This document shows positions 18,137-25,719 of a stretch of DNA of 64,000 bases, one piece after another. Numbering within the stretch: position 1 is the stretch's first letter; the number at the start of each line of letters is the position of its first letter. This stretch comes from JADFRD01 sp964491015 (GTDB lineage: Bacteria > Fidelibacterota > Marinisomatia > Marinisomatales > TCS55), in NCBI GenBank assembly GCA_964491015.1, contig CAZBEY010000002.1, positions 1 through 64,000 of the forward strand. Direction: 5' to 3'. Below the pieces are notes generated by a model that was not told the origin of the DNA, ran no database searches, and was given only the letters and a program-made list of their open reading frames with translations. Made by a program: the position numbers and the translations under genes.

Positions 18137-19916
18137 AATCTGCCAAGGACGTTTGACCGATAGTACCGTCATTTTGAGAAATTGATCGCAGCTGTCTTTG
18201 GAGTTCACCCACTTCTCTAATAACTTCATTACTGTCCTGCCCGGCAGCCTCCATCTCGCGGATTTTTAATCTTGCCTGTTCAATTTTTTCTTTAATTGGT
18301 TGTGTCTTTAAGGTATTTAGACATTCTAAAACAACGGATTGTGGATTATCTACTTTATTATCATCGACTAAAATTGATGTTATTTTTTCCCGCTCAATTT
18401 TATCGTCAAATTGTTCCAAAATAACAGCAGTGGAATCACTTTCATTATCCAGTATTAATGATGCCGCTTTATGTAACAGGGGTTCAGAAATGACGTCCAG
18501 ATTATCTCTTACCAGTTGATTTACATCTCTAAAAGATGTTGCCAGTGTTTTTATTATTTCAACTTGGGCTTTTTGCGAGACCGTTGTAAATAAGGTTGTT
18601 TGGGTTGATGTTAATTCATCTTGGGGGGGCGACTGTTTCCGGTAAGGGGATTTTTTCAGTAGAACAATCAATTCTCTATCGTTTATTTTCAGATCGTTCG
18701 CAAGTGTTTTTAGCAAATCATCCCTTATGATACCATCTTGGATCCCGGCTATTTCAGTTAATATTTCCTTCACCAGATTTGATCGCTCAACGGCCGGCAG
18801 GTTTTTTGCATCCGTGATGTGTAAATGGTATTTTAATAATGGCAAAGCAGCTGATATTCCATCCTTCACCACTTCAGCCCCTTCCGTTTTCATCCAATCA
18901 TCCGGGTCCAGGTTTTCCGGAACGGAAATGACCAATGCTTCAATTCCATTTTGCAATAATGAATACCCAGCTCGCAAGGCTGCTTTTTTCCCTGCGTCAT
19001 CACCATCATATGCCAAAAAAACTTTTTGCGTAATTTTTCCAATCTGCAATGCATGGCGATCGGTAAATGCCGTTCCTGATACCGCTAACACATTCCTGAT
19101 GCCGCCTTGGAGCATTTGCAAAAAATCCATGTAGCCTTCAACAAGTACAACGGCGTTTTCACTCCGAATATCTGCCGCTGTTTTATGATAGCCGTAAAAT
19201 ACTTCGCTTTTATGATACAAAGGTGTTTCCGGCGAATTCATATATTTGGCAGGGTCGTCGCTTTCAAATGCTCTTCCACCAAAAGCAATTACTTTACCGG
19301 CGCGATTCATGATGGGAAACATTATTCGAGAGCGAAAACGGTCTACCGGGCCTTGTTTGCCTTTTCCAAATAATCCCGATTTATCAATCCCTTCCCGGGT
19401 GAATCCTTTTCCCCGAACTTTTTCAGTTAAAAAATCCCACGAATCATGAATAAATCCAACTTTGAATGTTTTAATCGTATTTTCTGTCAGACCCCTGTTT
19501 ATTAAATATTCCATGGCTGCGTTGCCTCTTGTGGAAAAGAGGTTTTTATGAAAAAGATTTGCTGCTATTTCATGAATCTCATATAGTTGAGTGAATAATC
19601 GTTTTGATTCTGAATCTCCTGTTAATTCAACATCGATTCCATATTGTCGACCCAATTGCTGAACTGCTTCAACAAAAGATAAATTATCGTGTTCCATAAT
19701 AAAATTGAATACACTTCCGCCGGCGCTACAACCGAAGCAGTGATAAATTTCTTTATCCGGCGCCACACTGAAGGAGGGTGTTCGTTCATGATGAAAGGGG
19801 CATAACCCAAAATAATTCCGCCCACGCTTTTTAAGGTTTACATACTGAGACACTACATCTAAAATATCTGATGCATTTCGAATTCGGTCTATGGTCTCCT
19901 GGCTAATGCGAGCCAT
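18135..19916 (-). CDS. dnaG: DNA primase
   Basis: The 593-residue protein starts with the CHC2 zinc-binding domain (Cys39, His42, Cys60, Cys63 in CPFHHERTPSF and CFGC). The RNA-polymerase-like core (~residues 110-250) and the TOPRIM domain (VLVEGYMDFLQ, with Asp residues in AYDGDDAGKKAA) follow. A helical C-terminal domain would bind DnaB. It makes RNA primers at the replication fork. Its ATG overlaps the stop of cvpA by one base. No rpoD follows, unlike the classical macromolecular synthesis operon. Confidence 0.96.
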   Translation of the reverse strand: MARISQETIDRIRNASDILDVVSQYVNLKKRGRNYFGLCPFHHERTPSFSVAPDKEIYHCFGCSAGGSVFNFIMEHDNLSFVEAVQQLGRQYGIDVELTGDSESKRLFTQLYEIHEIAANLFHKNLFSTRGNAAMEYLINRGLTENTIKTFKVGFIHDSWDFLTEKVRGKGFTREGIDKSGLFGKGKQGPVDRFRSRIMFPIMNRAGKVIAFGGRAFESDDPAKYMNSPETPLYHKSEVFYGYHKTAADIRSENAVVLVEGYMDFLQMLQGGIRNVLAVSGTAFTDRHALQIGKITQKVFLAYDGDDAGKKAALRAGYSLLQNGIEALVISVPENLDPDDWMKTEGAEVVKDGISAALPLLKYHLHITDAKNLPAVERSNLVKEILTEIAGIQDGIIRDDLLKTLANDLKINDRELIVLLKKSPYRKQSPPQDELTSTQTTLFTTVSQKAQVEIIKTLATSFRDVNQLVRDNLDVISEPLLHKAASLILDNESDSTAVILEQFDDKIEREKITSILVDDNKVDNPQSVVLECLNTLKTQPIKEKIEQARLKIREMEAAGQDSNEVIREVGELQRQLRSISQNDGTIGQTSLAD

Positions 19917-20452
19917 TACTCGTCCTCATTTTCCATTAATTCTTGAATAAAATGCTCACTTTTTTTGATAGGGTCTTGAAAATTAAATATATTAACAAGC
20001 TTTTGACGTGTGCGAGTGAAAGATGGCGCAATTTTAGATTGCTCATAAATAATGTTTGACCAATTGTCCAGTGGTGTAATATCAATGATCCATAAAAAAA
20101 TTGTAACCAGCAATACGGCTTTGAATATACCAAAAATAAATCCCATGCCCCTATTTAACAATTTTGTACTTTTGGCTAATAAGAGCAAATGAGTGAATTT
20201 TGTCAATATACGTGCCATTAACAGAACAGCGCTGAAAATAAGGAAATAACATAAAATCATAATAAACCAAGGGTTAATATCTATCGTATCTACCACCACG
20301 TCGGATAGTTTGAGGTAATAACTCCAGGCAAAGGAAGAAGCAACAATAAGTCCAATCAACCGTCCCAGTTCTTCCACTAATCCGCGCTTATATCCAATAG
20401 CTCCCATGGCTATAATGAACATCGTGGTTAAAATATCGAGGAAGAGAATCAT
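19916..20452 (-). CDS. cvpA: CvpA family membrane protein
   Basis: The 178 residues contain four membrane helices. The N-terminus is typical for CvpA (DILTTMFIIAMGAIGYKRGLVEELGRLIG). The family is linked to colicin V production and envelope stress in Enterobacteria, but its molecular role is not settled. The one-base overlap with dnaG shows that the two are co-translated. Upstream is a 340-base interval with a degenerate palindromic repeat and no convincing gene. Confidence 0.85.
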   Translation of the reverse strand: MILFLDILTTMFIIAMGAIGYKRGLVEELGRLIGLIVASSFAWSYYLKLSDVVVDTIDINPWFIMILCYFLIFSAVLLMARILTKFTHLLLLAKSTKLLNRGMGFIFGIFKAVLLVTIFLWIIDITPLDNWSNIIYEQSKIAPSFTRTRQKLVNIFNFQDPIKKSEHFIQELMENEDE

Positions 20453-20599
20453 CTTTAATCGGTTACGAAGGATTCGTACAACTTAAAATATATTGTTTCA
20501 TACTCAATGAATATTGTCTATAGCAATACGCATCGTTTCGCATTTGAACAATAGATTCTTCATTAACCTTGATGATACCGGACATAGTGTCCAGCACAA

Positions 20600-20720
20600 G
20601 AAGACCCGCTCGCTGGCGGAGTGGCAATCCCCTACCATTAGCAATCGTAAATACATTAATAATTTTTGGAAATTAACATATCCAAGGGAATCACTTTGTC
20701 CCACCGCTTCACGTGATGAC
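20600..20720. repeat. Degenerate palindromic intergenic repeat
   Basis: The 340 bases between the YqeY-type gene and cvpA hold no convincing gene. Read on the minus strand, the right side (20720-20690) is GTCATCACGTGAAGCGG followed by GTGATTCCC, and the left side (20634-20600) is GGGATTGCCACTCCGCC followed by AGCGAGCGGG. These resemble decayed halves of the widespread GTCATTGCGAGGAGCGAAG / GGATTGCCACGTCGC dispersed repeat. Two short reading frames on opposite strands here are best explained by this element. Confidence 0.5.
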
Positions 20721-20792
20721 AGAAATATGATCGAATATTGGAGATTGTAATTCATACGACTAAAAGATACCGGAATAATAACCGATTAACGC

Positions 20793-21236
20793 TTAACCAA
20801 GTTTTTCACGCACTAGAGCCTGTGCCAGCTTCCCATCTGCGCGTCCGGCCGAACGCTTCATGAGTTCCGGCATCACTTTGCCAATATCAGACATGGATGA
20901 AGCGCCTGTTTCAGAAATGATTTTATCCAATAATATTCCCAACTCATCAACGCTCATCATCTGAGGTAAATACCCTTCTAAAATTTTCTTTTCCGCTTTT
21001 TCCTTTTCCATCAAATCGTCACGTCCTGCCTTTTCGTACATTTCCATAGATTCGTTTCGCTGTTTTACCATTGTTTTCAGGACTTGTATTTCTTCCTGAT
21101 TACTCAATTCTTCCCGTTTTTCAATTTTTTTATCTTTTAATTTTGATAACGCAGAACGCAATGTGACCGCTTTTTCCTTTTCACCGCTCTTCATCGCTGC
21201 GTACATATCTTTTTTTAATGTATCGAATAAACTCAT
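20793..21236 (-). CDS. GatB/YqeY domain protein
   Basis: The 147-residue helical protein matches the YqeY family: an N-terminal KKDMYAAMKSGEKEKAVTLRSALS segment and the C-terminal tail domain (SMSDIGKVMPELMKRSAGRADG) shared with GatB, where it binds tRNA. Its own role is unproven, but it may help tRNA-dependent amidation or act as a tRNA-binding accessory. The gene often precedes cvpA, dnaG or rpsU, as here. A ribosome site (GGAG) lies in the 55-base block duplicated across the following N gap. Confidence 0.88.
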   Translation of the reverse strand: MSLFDTLKKDMYAAMKSGEKEKAVTLRSALSKLKDKKIEKREELSNQEEIQVLKTMVKQRNESMEMYEKAGRDDLMEKEKAEKKILEGYLPQMMSVDELGILLDKIISETGASSMSDIGKVMPELMKRSAGRADGKLAQALVREKLG

Positions 21237-21265
21237 TTTTTCTCCTGATTTGTGATAAATAATTA
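21211..21265. repeat. 55-bp direct repeat, copy 1 (contig end)
   Basis: These 55 bases, the start of the YqeY-type gene with its leader, are identical to 21366-21420 on the other side of the N run. Confidence 0.95.
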
Positions 21266-21365
21266 NNNNNNNNNNNNNNNNNNNNNNNNNNNNNNNNNNN
21301 NNNNNNNNNNNNNNNNNNNNNNNNNNNNNNNNNNNNNNNNNNNNNNNNNNNNNNNNNNNNNNNNN
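21266..21365. other. Assembly gap (100 N), probably of zero or negative length
   Basis: This run of 100 N is flanked by two identical 55-bp sequences. The simplest reading is that both contigs end in the same k-mer-length overlap and were joined with a placeholder. Confidence 0.95.
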
Positions 21366-21420
21366 TTTTTTAATGTATCGAATAAACTCATTTTTTCTCC
21401 TGATTTGTGATAAATAATTA
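21366..21420. repeat. 55-bp direct repeat, copy 2 (contig end)
   Basis: Exact copy of 21211-21265. It contains a duplicate of the first codons and ribosome site of the YqeY-type gene and no gene of its own. Confidence 0.95.
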
Positions 21421-21424
21421 CATT

Positions 21425-22255
21425 TTACGCATTATCAATTCGTTTCATGGCGAGCAATAGACTATCTTTATCTGTTTCAAATCCAATAAATCGCCGGCCT
21501 AAATTCTTAACTGCAATTCCAACGCTGCCGCACCGCATAAATGGATCAACAACCCAGCTCAGGCTATAACTGCTAACATCCAAAATTTTTCTGATCAGCA
21601 TCTCCGGTATATCATTTTTATACTTTTTATTTGCTGAATGATAATATTCCATCCACAAATTTGAATAGTTTTTAAGTTCATTGAACTCCCGGAGATCAGA
21701 TTCGTTTTCCTCTAACTCATTATTAAAAATAAAGGCATTTGTTTTGGTCGCAAACCAAATATCACCCAATTCATTCTCCCACGATTTTGGTTTGTCTCTG
21801 TTCGTTGTTTTTCTGTTTCGCCACGTAATTCGAGTTTGGACTTTGAAATAGTCACTTAAAATTGAATGATACATTCCGGAAAAACGCCATCCGCATAGTA
21901 AATACAGAGAACCTGTTTTCTTTAATACCCGCTGACTTTCTCTTAACCATTGATTGCTCCATTGGAAATACTCCTGAATGGTCATTCGCTCTCCCCGGAT
22001 TCCGATATCCCGCCATGGACTGACCGGAGGCGCCGTCAGAATGAGGTCAATGGAATCATCAGAAAGTCTCTTGAGACCGTCTAAAGCATCGCCCAGAAAA
22101 ACACCTTCTTCCAATGTTTCAATTTCTGGGGATAATTCATGCGTTTTTCTTACGGCGGATAAATAGCGGTTTAAGTCCTCTACGGTCAATCCCGGAGATG
22201 TTTCTAAGGGGCTCGTAAAAAGAGGATTTAAGGGCGTTTTGTCCATTTCAACCAT
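21425..22255 (-). CDS. Orphan site-specific DNA methyltransferase (N4/N6 type), divergent motifs
   Basis: The 276-residue protein has the order of a beta-class N4-cytosine/N6-adenine methyltransferase: catalytic motif IV first (LTAPPVSPW, residues 73-81) and the AdoMet motif I late (VVDPFMRCGSVG, residues 235-246), followed by GRRFIGFETDKDSLLLA. Both motifs are unusual: the family norm is (S/D)PPY and DPFxGSGT, whereas here Tyr is Val and Gly-Ser is Arg-Cys. No restriction endonuclease is next to it. It may be an orphan regulatory methylase or a decaying enzyme. The start and a 44-base AT-rich stretch border the assembly join and the divergent arsC-like gene. Confidence 0.75.
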   Translation of the reverse strand: MVEMDKTPLNPLFTSPLETSPGLTVEDLNRYLSAVRKTHELSPEIETLEEGVFLGDALDGLKRLSDDSIDLILTAPPVSPWRDIGIRGERMTIQEYFQWSNQWLRESQRVLKKTGSLYLLCGWRFSGMYHSILSDYFKVQTRITWRNRKTTNRDKPKSWENELGDIWFATKTNAFIFNNELEENESDLREFNELKNYSNLWMEYYHSANKKYKNDIPEMLIRKILDVSSYSLSWVVDPFMRCGSVGIAVKNLGRRFIGFETDKDSLLLAMKRIDNA

Positions 22256-22370
22256 AGGAAAATTTACATGCTTCTAACCTCAAATAAACGCTGATTTCAT
22301 AAAAGAAAGCTATGCAAAATCACTAAAAGAGTTGTTGATTTATTTCACTGCTTAAAGCAATTTTATCATA

Positions 22371-22796
22371 ATGGAAAAAGCTAAAGTTTTATTCGTTTGT
22401 ACCGGTAACTCATGCCGCTCCCAAATCGCAGAGGGTCTTCTCCTTAATAAAGCAGGAGATCAATTTGACGTTTACAGCGCAGGCAGTCATCCATCCCACG
22501 TCAATCCGGCGGCAATAAAAGTAATGGATGAATGGGGTATCGATATTTCTCATCACACATCTGATCCCATTAGTCTCTATCTGGATAAAGGGATTAATAT
22601 CGTGATTACCGTCTGTGACCACGCTAATCAAGTTTGCCCGACCTTCCCCGGCGATGTAGAACGATTGCATTGGAGTATTAAAGATCCGTTTACTGGTTGG
22701 AATTATGACGATGATTCTCTCAATACATTTCGGGAAACGAGAGAGACCATTAATAATCGGATTGATGGATTTATGAAAAGCAGAAAAAAGGAATAA
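22371..22796 (+). CDS. arsC: Low-molecular-weight phosphatase/arsenate reductase (thioredoxin-type ArsC)
   Basis: The 141-residue protein has the P-loop CX5R signature FVCTGNSCRSQ (nucleophile Cys10, Arg16) at the N-terminus. Later Cys residues (VTVCDHANQVCPTFPG) match the redox relay of thioredoxin-coupled ArsC, and DPF(T)GW is the usual aspartate region. It would reduce arsenate to arsenite. No arsenite exporter is nearby. The closely related tyrosine phosphatases lack the distal Cys pair, so ArsC is preferred. Confidence 0.85.
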   Translation: MEKAKVLFVCTGNSCRSQIAEGLLLNKAGDQFDVYSAGSHPSHVNPAAIKVMDEWGIDISHHTSDPISLYLDKGINIVITVCDHANQVCPTFPGDVERLHWSIKDPFTGWNYDDDSLNTFRETRETINNRIDGFMKSRKKE

Positions 22797-23004
22797 TTAA
22801 TATTTTGATCCCTATTTATTGGGAAAATTTTTTAGCTTATATTTTATAAATAATTCCATTTCCTATTAACAATCGACATACGATTTAACTACAAACTAAT
22901 ACTGTATGTCTCAAAATATAAATAAAGCGATATTCTAATACTGCATTATTTTAGTAGGAACATTCATTGTGAATTCGCTAAATAATGTAAGGCTGATTAA
23001 AAAT

Positions 23005-24456
23005 CTAAGGCAATTTGAGCATTTCCACCGCAGATCGCCAGCATTTCAATTTTTTATTTCTCTCTTTTTCATCCATCTTTGGTTTAAAAATCATATCATT
23101 ATCCATTTCAGGAAAGTCAATGGATTCACCTGATGATTTTTTTAAAAGATAATTAACGCCAAACGCCGTCCTGTCTTTCATGGCGGAATGACTGACGGGA
23201 ATTCCCAGCAAATCCGCAATAAACTGAAGCAGAGGAGGTCTGCCGCCTCCACCGCTTGCCGATAATATTTTCGGTAGGTGATTACCAATATCCAACCGTT
23301 CAATAATATCATGAACCAAGAAACCTATGGACTCCATCGCAGCACGGATTATTTCATTTTCGCTTGCATTATCTAATCCTATTTGATGTGTGCCCAAAGC
23401 GCTTTTCCAATAGGGCGCCGCTATTCCCATAAAACCGGGAATGAAAACACCGGTTGTTTTAACGGAAGCACATCGGTCAGACCAGCGCATGTCTTGATGG
23501 GAAATATTTAACTCATTTTCCAGCCAGTAAAAAAGTGAATTACAGGCATTAATTGTACCTTCTACCATATAAAAGGCTTGGTGACTATCTGAAAATAAAA
23601 CACTGCTGATTAAGCCGTCTACAGTGAGGGCAGTTTGTCCTGTATTATATTGCACAGACCCGGAGGTACCGAAATTGAGTGCAATCGTATTGGTTTTCAC
23701 TCCCCCCTGCCCAACGAGTGCTGCCTGCTGATCGCCCACAACAACTTTGAATGGAATAGAAACATTGTCGACTGTTATTGAGCCGAAAGAATAGGAAATA
23801 GGTGTTAATGGCGGTAATACAGACAGGGGAACCTGGAACAAATTACATAATTGTCCATTCCACGTTTTTGATTTCAAATCCAATAATTGGGATCGGCAGG
23901 CAATGGAGTGATCTATTGCAGCTGTTCCCGTAAGAGCATGGATAAGGAAAGCGCTTAAAGGGCCAAACCATAGAGAACCATCATTGACTCCTTCCAGCAG
24001 TTTTGTATTATTTCTCACAAGGTGAAGGAATTTAGCCCCGCCAAAATGGGCGCTTAAAGGTGTTCCTGTCTTTTCAAATATCCATTCTGCTTTATTCTGA
24101 TATTCCCGAACAATATCCTGCGCCCGGTCATCCTGCCAGCTGATAGCCGGTGAGCGAGGTTCTCCCGTTTTTTTATCCCAAAATAAAAATGTGGACCGCT
24201 GGACAGCTAACCCGGCGCTGTGAATTATCGAAGAGTGCTTTTTGGCATATTGATCGCATTTTCGCACCAAAGTAATGCATGCATCTGCAATAACCTGTGC
24301 ATTACACTCCACATGGTGTTGTCTAGGTCGATCGAGTTGATGTTTAATTCGCTGCCTGAAAACAACGTCATTTTTTGAATTAAATAAAAAACACTTCGTT
24401 GATGAAGTGCCTTGATCAATAACGAGATAATAAGAATTACCGGGAGATTCCGGCAC
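23005..24456 (-). CDS. FGGY family carbohydrate kinase, glycerol kinase-like
   Basis: The 483 residues have the two-domain FGGY architecture. The N-terminal DQGTSSTKCFLFN motif is the phosphate-binding start, SWQDDRAQDIV and GDQQAALVGQGG are close to glycerol kinase, and NFGTSGSVQYNTG plus SASGGGGRPPLLQFIADLLG form the C-terminal nucleotide site. The substrate could be glycerol or another polyol or sugar. Several glycerol-kinase positions are not conserved enough to name it glpK. It begins two bases after the stop of a ferredoxin gene, an unusual partner for a sugar kinase. Confidence 0.85.
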   Translation of the reverse strand: MPESPGNSYYLVIDQGTSSTKCFLFNSKNDVVFRQRIKHQLDRPRQHHVECNAQVIADACITLVRKCDQYAKKHSSIIHSAGLAVQRSTFLFWDKKTGEPRSPAISWQDDRAQDIVREYQNKAEWIFEKTGTPLSAHFGGAKFLHLVRNNTKLLEGVNDGSLWFGPLSAFLIHALTGTAAIDHSIACRSQLLDLKSKTWNGQLCNLFQVPLSVLPPLTPISYSFGSITVDNVSIPFKVVVGDQQAALVGQGGVKTNTIALNFGTSGSVQYNTGQTALTVDGLISSVLFSDSHQAFYMVEGTINACNSLFYWLENELNISHQDMRWSDRCASVKTTGVFIPGFMGIAAPYWKSALGTHQIGLDNASENEIIRAAMESIGFLVHDIIERLDIGNHLPKILSASGGGGRPPLLQFIADLLGIPVSHSAMKDRTAFGVNYLLKKSSGESIDFPEMDNDMIFKPKMDEKERNKKLKCWRSAVEMLKLP

Positions 24457-24458
24457 GG

Positions 24459-24794
24459 TTAATCAGCGACGGTGTAGTCGTAAATAGATTCAAATTCATC
24501 CGTTGGAAGCATGCGGATGGCATCCCAAGTGAGTTTTGTGCAAACCCGGGCGCAGATTTGGCAGCCGATGCATTCATCAAAGCGAACCTGCACCGGTGGA
24601 ATGGGAATATCATATTTTTCAACCGATACTGCTTCTATACAATCCACGGGACAAAAAGGCACACAAACCTGGCAACCGGTGCAATTGTCCTCATCCACAA
24701 CAGCAATCAATTTCGGTTTCTTTTTCTTCTTATTGATTTTTTCTGCCGGGTCCGGGACTGTTTTATAATGATCGTATTTGTATGTATTTGCCAT
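24459..24794 (-). CDS. 2x[4Fe-4S] ferredoxin
   Basis: From the preferred start (24794, MANTYKYDHYK) the protein has 111 residues. The frame is open to 24806 with another ATG. After a Lys-rich segment come two complete cluster motifs, CTGCQVCVPFCPVDC and CIGCQICARVCTK, each with CxxCxxC...CP-type spacing; the second has Thr in place of Pro. It should be a soluble low-potential electron carrier. The C-terminal extension (TWDAIRMLPTDEFESIYDY) is not assigned. It is coupled to the FGGY kinase gene. Confidence 0.88.
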   Translation of the reverse strand: MANTYKYDHYKTVPDPAEKINKKKKKPKLIAVVDEDNCTGCQVCVPFCPVDCIEAVSVEKYDIPIPPVQVRFDECIGCQICARVCTKLTWDAIRMLPTDEFESIYDYTVAD

Positions 24795-24911
24795 TTTGAT
24801 AATCAAAGTAAGATGGGAAAGTTATACTTTTTTAACTTTAAACTAAAAATTTATTGTTTTAGGAAAGACGACCTTCAATGACCATCATTGACCATTTTAT
24901 TGTTATTCTGA

Positions 24912-25331
24912 TCAGTTTGCATCTACTATATGGTCTCGAAGAAACATCCGTATTGCTGAAACGACCTGTTCTTTGAACTGTGATGGGCTCTGTGCTACCC
25001 AAACTATTAAATTGTACAATTCTTGGGTATCAGCCCTCATCCATTTATCGTTATTATACAAGAACGTCAACAAGGCGGTTATTGCAATTCTTTTATTACC
25101 ATTCTGAAATGGATGGTTTTTAATCATAAGGTAGAAGAGAATACTAGCCTTACCAATCAGAGTTGGATACAAAGCTTTCCCAGAAAATTTCTGGAACGGG
25201 GTCAATACGCAGCTTTCAAGCACATTTGGAAAACGGGTAGAGAAGTCCGGTATTGGTTCGTTGAAAGAAAGATGCTCCTTGGCAAGTCGGAATGCAAGGT
25301 ATTCTACATCTGCTATGGTTATGATAATCAC
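24912..25331 (-). CDS. doc: Doc/Fic family toxin
   Basis: The 139-residue protein starts with GTG, overlapping the TAG of the HTH gene by one base. The catalytic loop HPFQNGNKR (His73 to Arg81) matches the Fic/Doc core HxFx(D/N)GNKR. The short length and the N-terminal VEYLAFRLAKEH segment are typical of Doc, the death-on-curing toxin that phosphorylates EF-Tu. Doc usually pairs with Phd; here the partner is a DNA-binding HTH protein. The known inhibitory helix motif of class I-III Fic proteins is not evident in it, so inhibition must come from the partner if at all. Confidence 0.88.
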   Translation of the reverse strand: MIIITIADVEYLAFRLAKEHLSFNEPIPDFSTRFPNVLESCVLTPFQKFSGKALYPTLIGKASILFYLMIKNHPFQNGNKRIAITALLTFLYNNDKWMRADTQELYNLIVWVAQSPSQFKEQVVSAIRMFLRDHIVDAN

Positions 25332-25588
25332 TATTCCTTGCTCAACTGTTTAAGGACTTCTCCATATTCCCGTACTATTTTGCGAACGGCAGTATCTATT
25401 TGTTTCTTTCCCTTTTTTGTTACATTGTTGCCAAGGATGTTTGCGATAGTTTGGTCTGTAATAACATAGGTTCTGCCTATCTTTGTGGCCGGGATCTGTC
25501 CTTTTTTGACACGTTTGTAAATCGCGATACGGCTGACGCCGAGAAGCTCTGCCAGTTCAGGAATGGTGATGTATTTTTCGTTGGTCAT
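25331..25588 (-). CDS. Excisionase-type HTH protein, putative antitoxin and autoregulator
   Basis: The 85 residues carry a MerR/excisionase-like helix-turn-helix at residues ~6-45 (ITIPELAELLGVSRIAIYKR, then GQIPATKIGRTYVI) followed by a C-terminal helical tail (residues 50-85) that could wrap the toxin. It is translationally coupled to the Doc-type gene, and a periodic operator array lies just upstream, so autorepression of the operon is likely. HTH_17-Fic pairs are known, but the antitoxin function of this one is an inference. Confidence 0.82.
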   Translation of the reverse strand: MTNEKYITIPELAELLGVSRIAIYKRVKKGQIPATKIGRTYVITDQTIANILGNNVTKKGKKQIDTAVRKIVREYGEVLKQLSKE

Positions 25589-25610
25589 GGTTCTTACCTG
25601 TAATAATGAT

Positions 25611-25697
25611 GTTAACCTGCCTCATACAAGTTAACATAAGTTAACATAGTATACAAAGATTAACATGTGTTAACCTATTCTGCGCGTGTTAACACAA
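25611..25697. promoter_or_regulatory. Periodic 3 x 29-bp operator array of the HTH-Fic operon
   Basis: Six copies of a palindromic hexamer lie here: GTTAAC at 25611, 25630, 25640, 25669 and 25688, and ATTAAC at 25659. Starts are spaced exactly 19, 10, 19, 10 and 19 bases, so three 29-bp units each hold the hexamer at positions 1 and 20. The array sits between the MFS stop and the HTH gene start and overlaps the expected promoter. Confidence 0.8.
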
Positions 25698-25719
25698 AAG
25701 AGATAGGTTTATTTAGAAC

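Noticed and set aside
20504..20755. Two overlapping short frames on opposite strands between the YqeY-type gene and cvpA
   Set aside because: They lie on a degenerate palindromic repeat, have no ribosome site and no protein-like composition.
22800..22840. Weak hairpin after the arsC-like gene
   Set aside because: The stem is only three G-C pairs, too weak to call a terminator.
24511..24881. Plus-strand frames opposite the ferredoxin gene
   Set aside because: They are antisense shadows; the opposite strand encodes two intact cluster motifs.
25611..25697. CRISPR array
   Set aside because: The repeated element is a 6-bp palindrome with 4-13 bp spacers and no cas genes; it fits an operator array.
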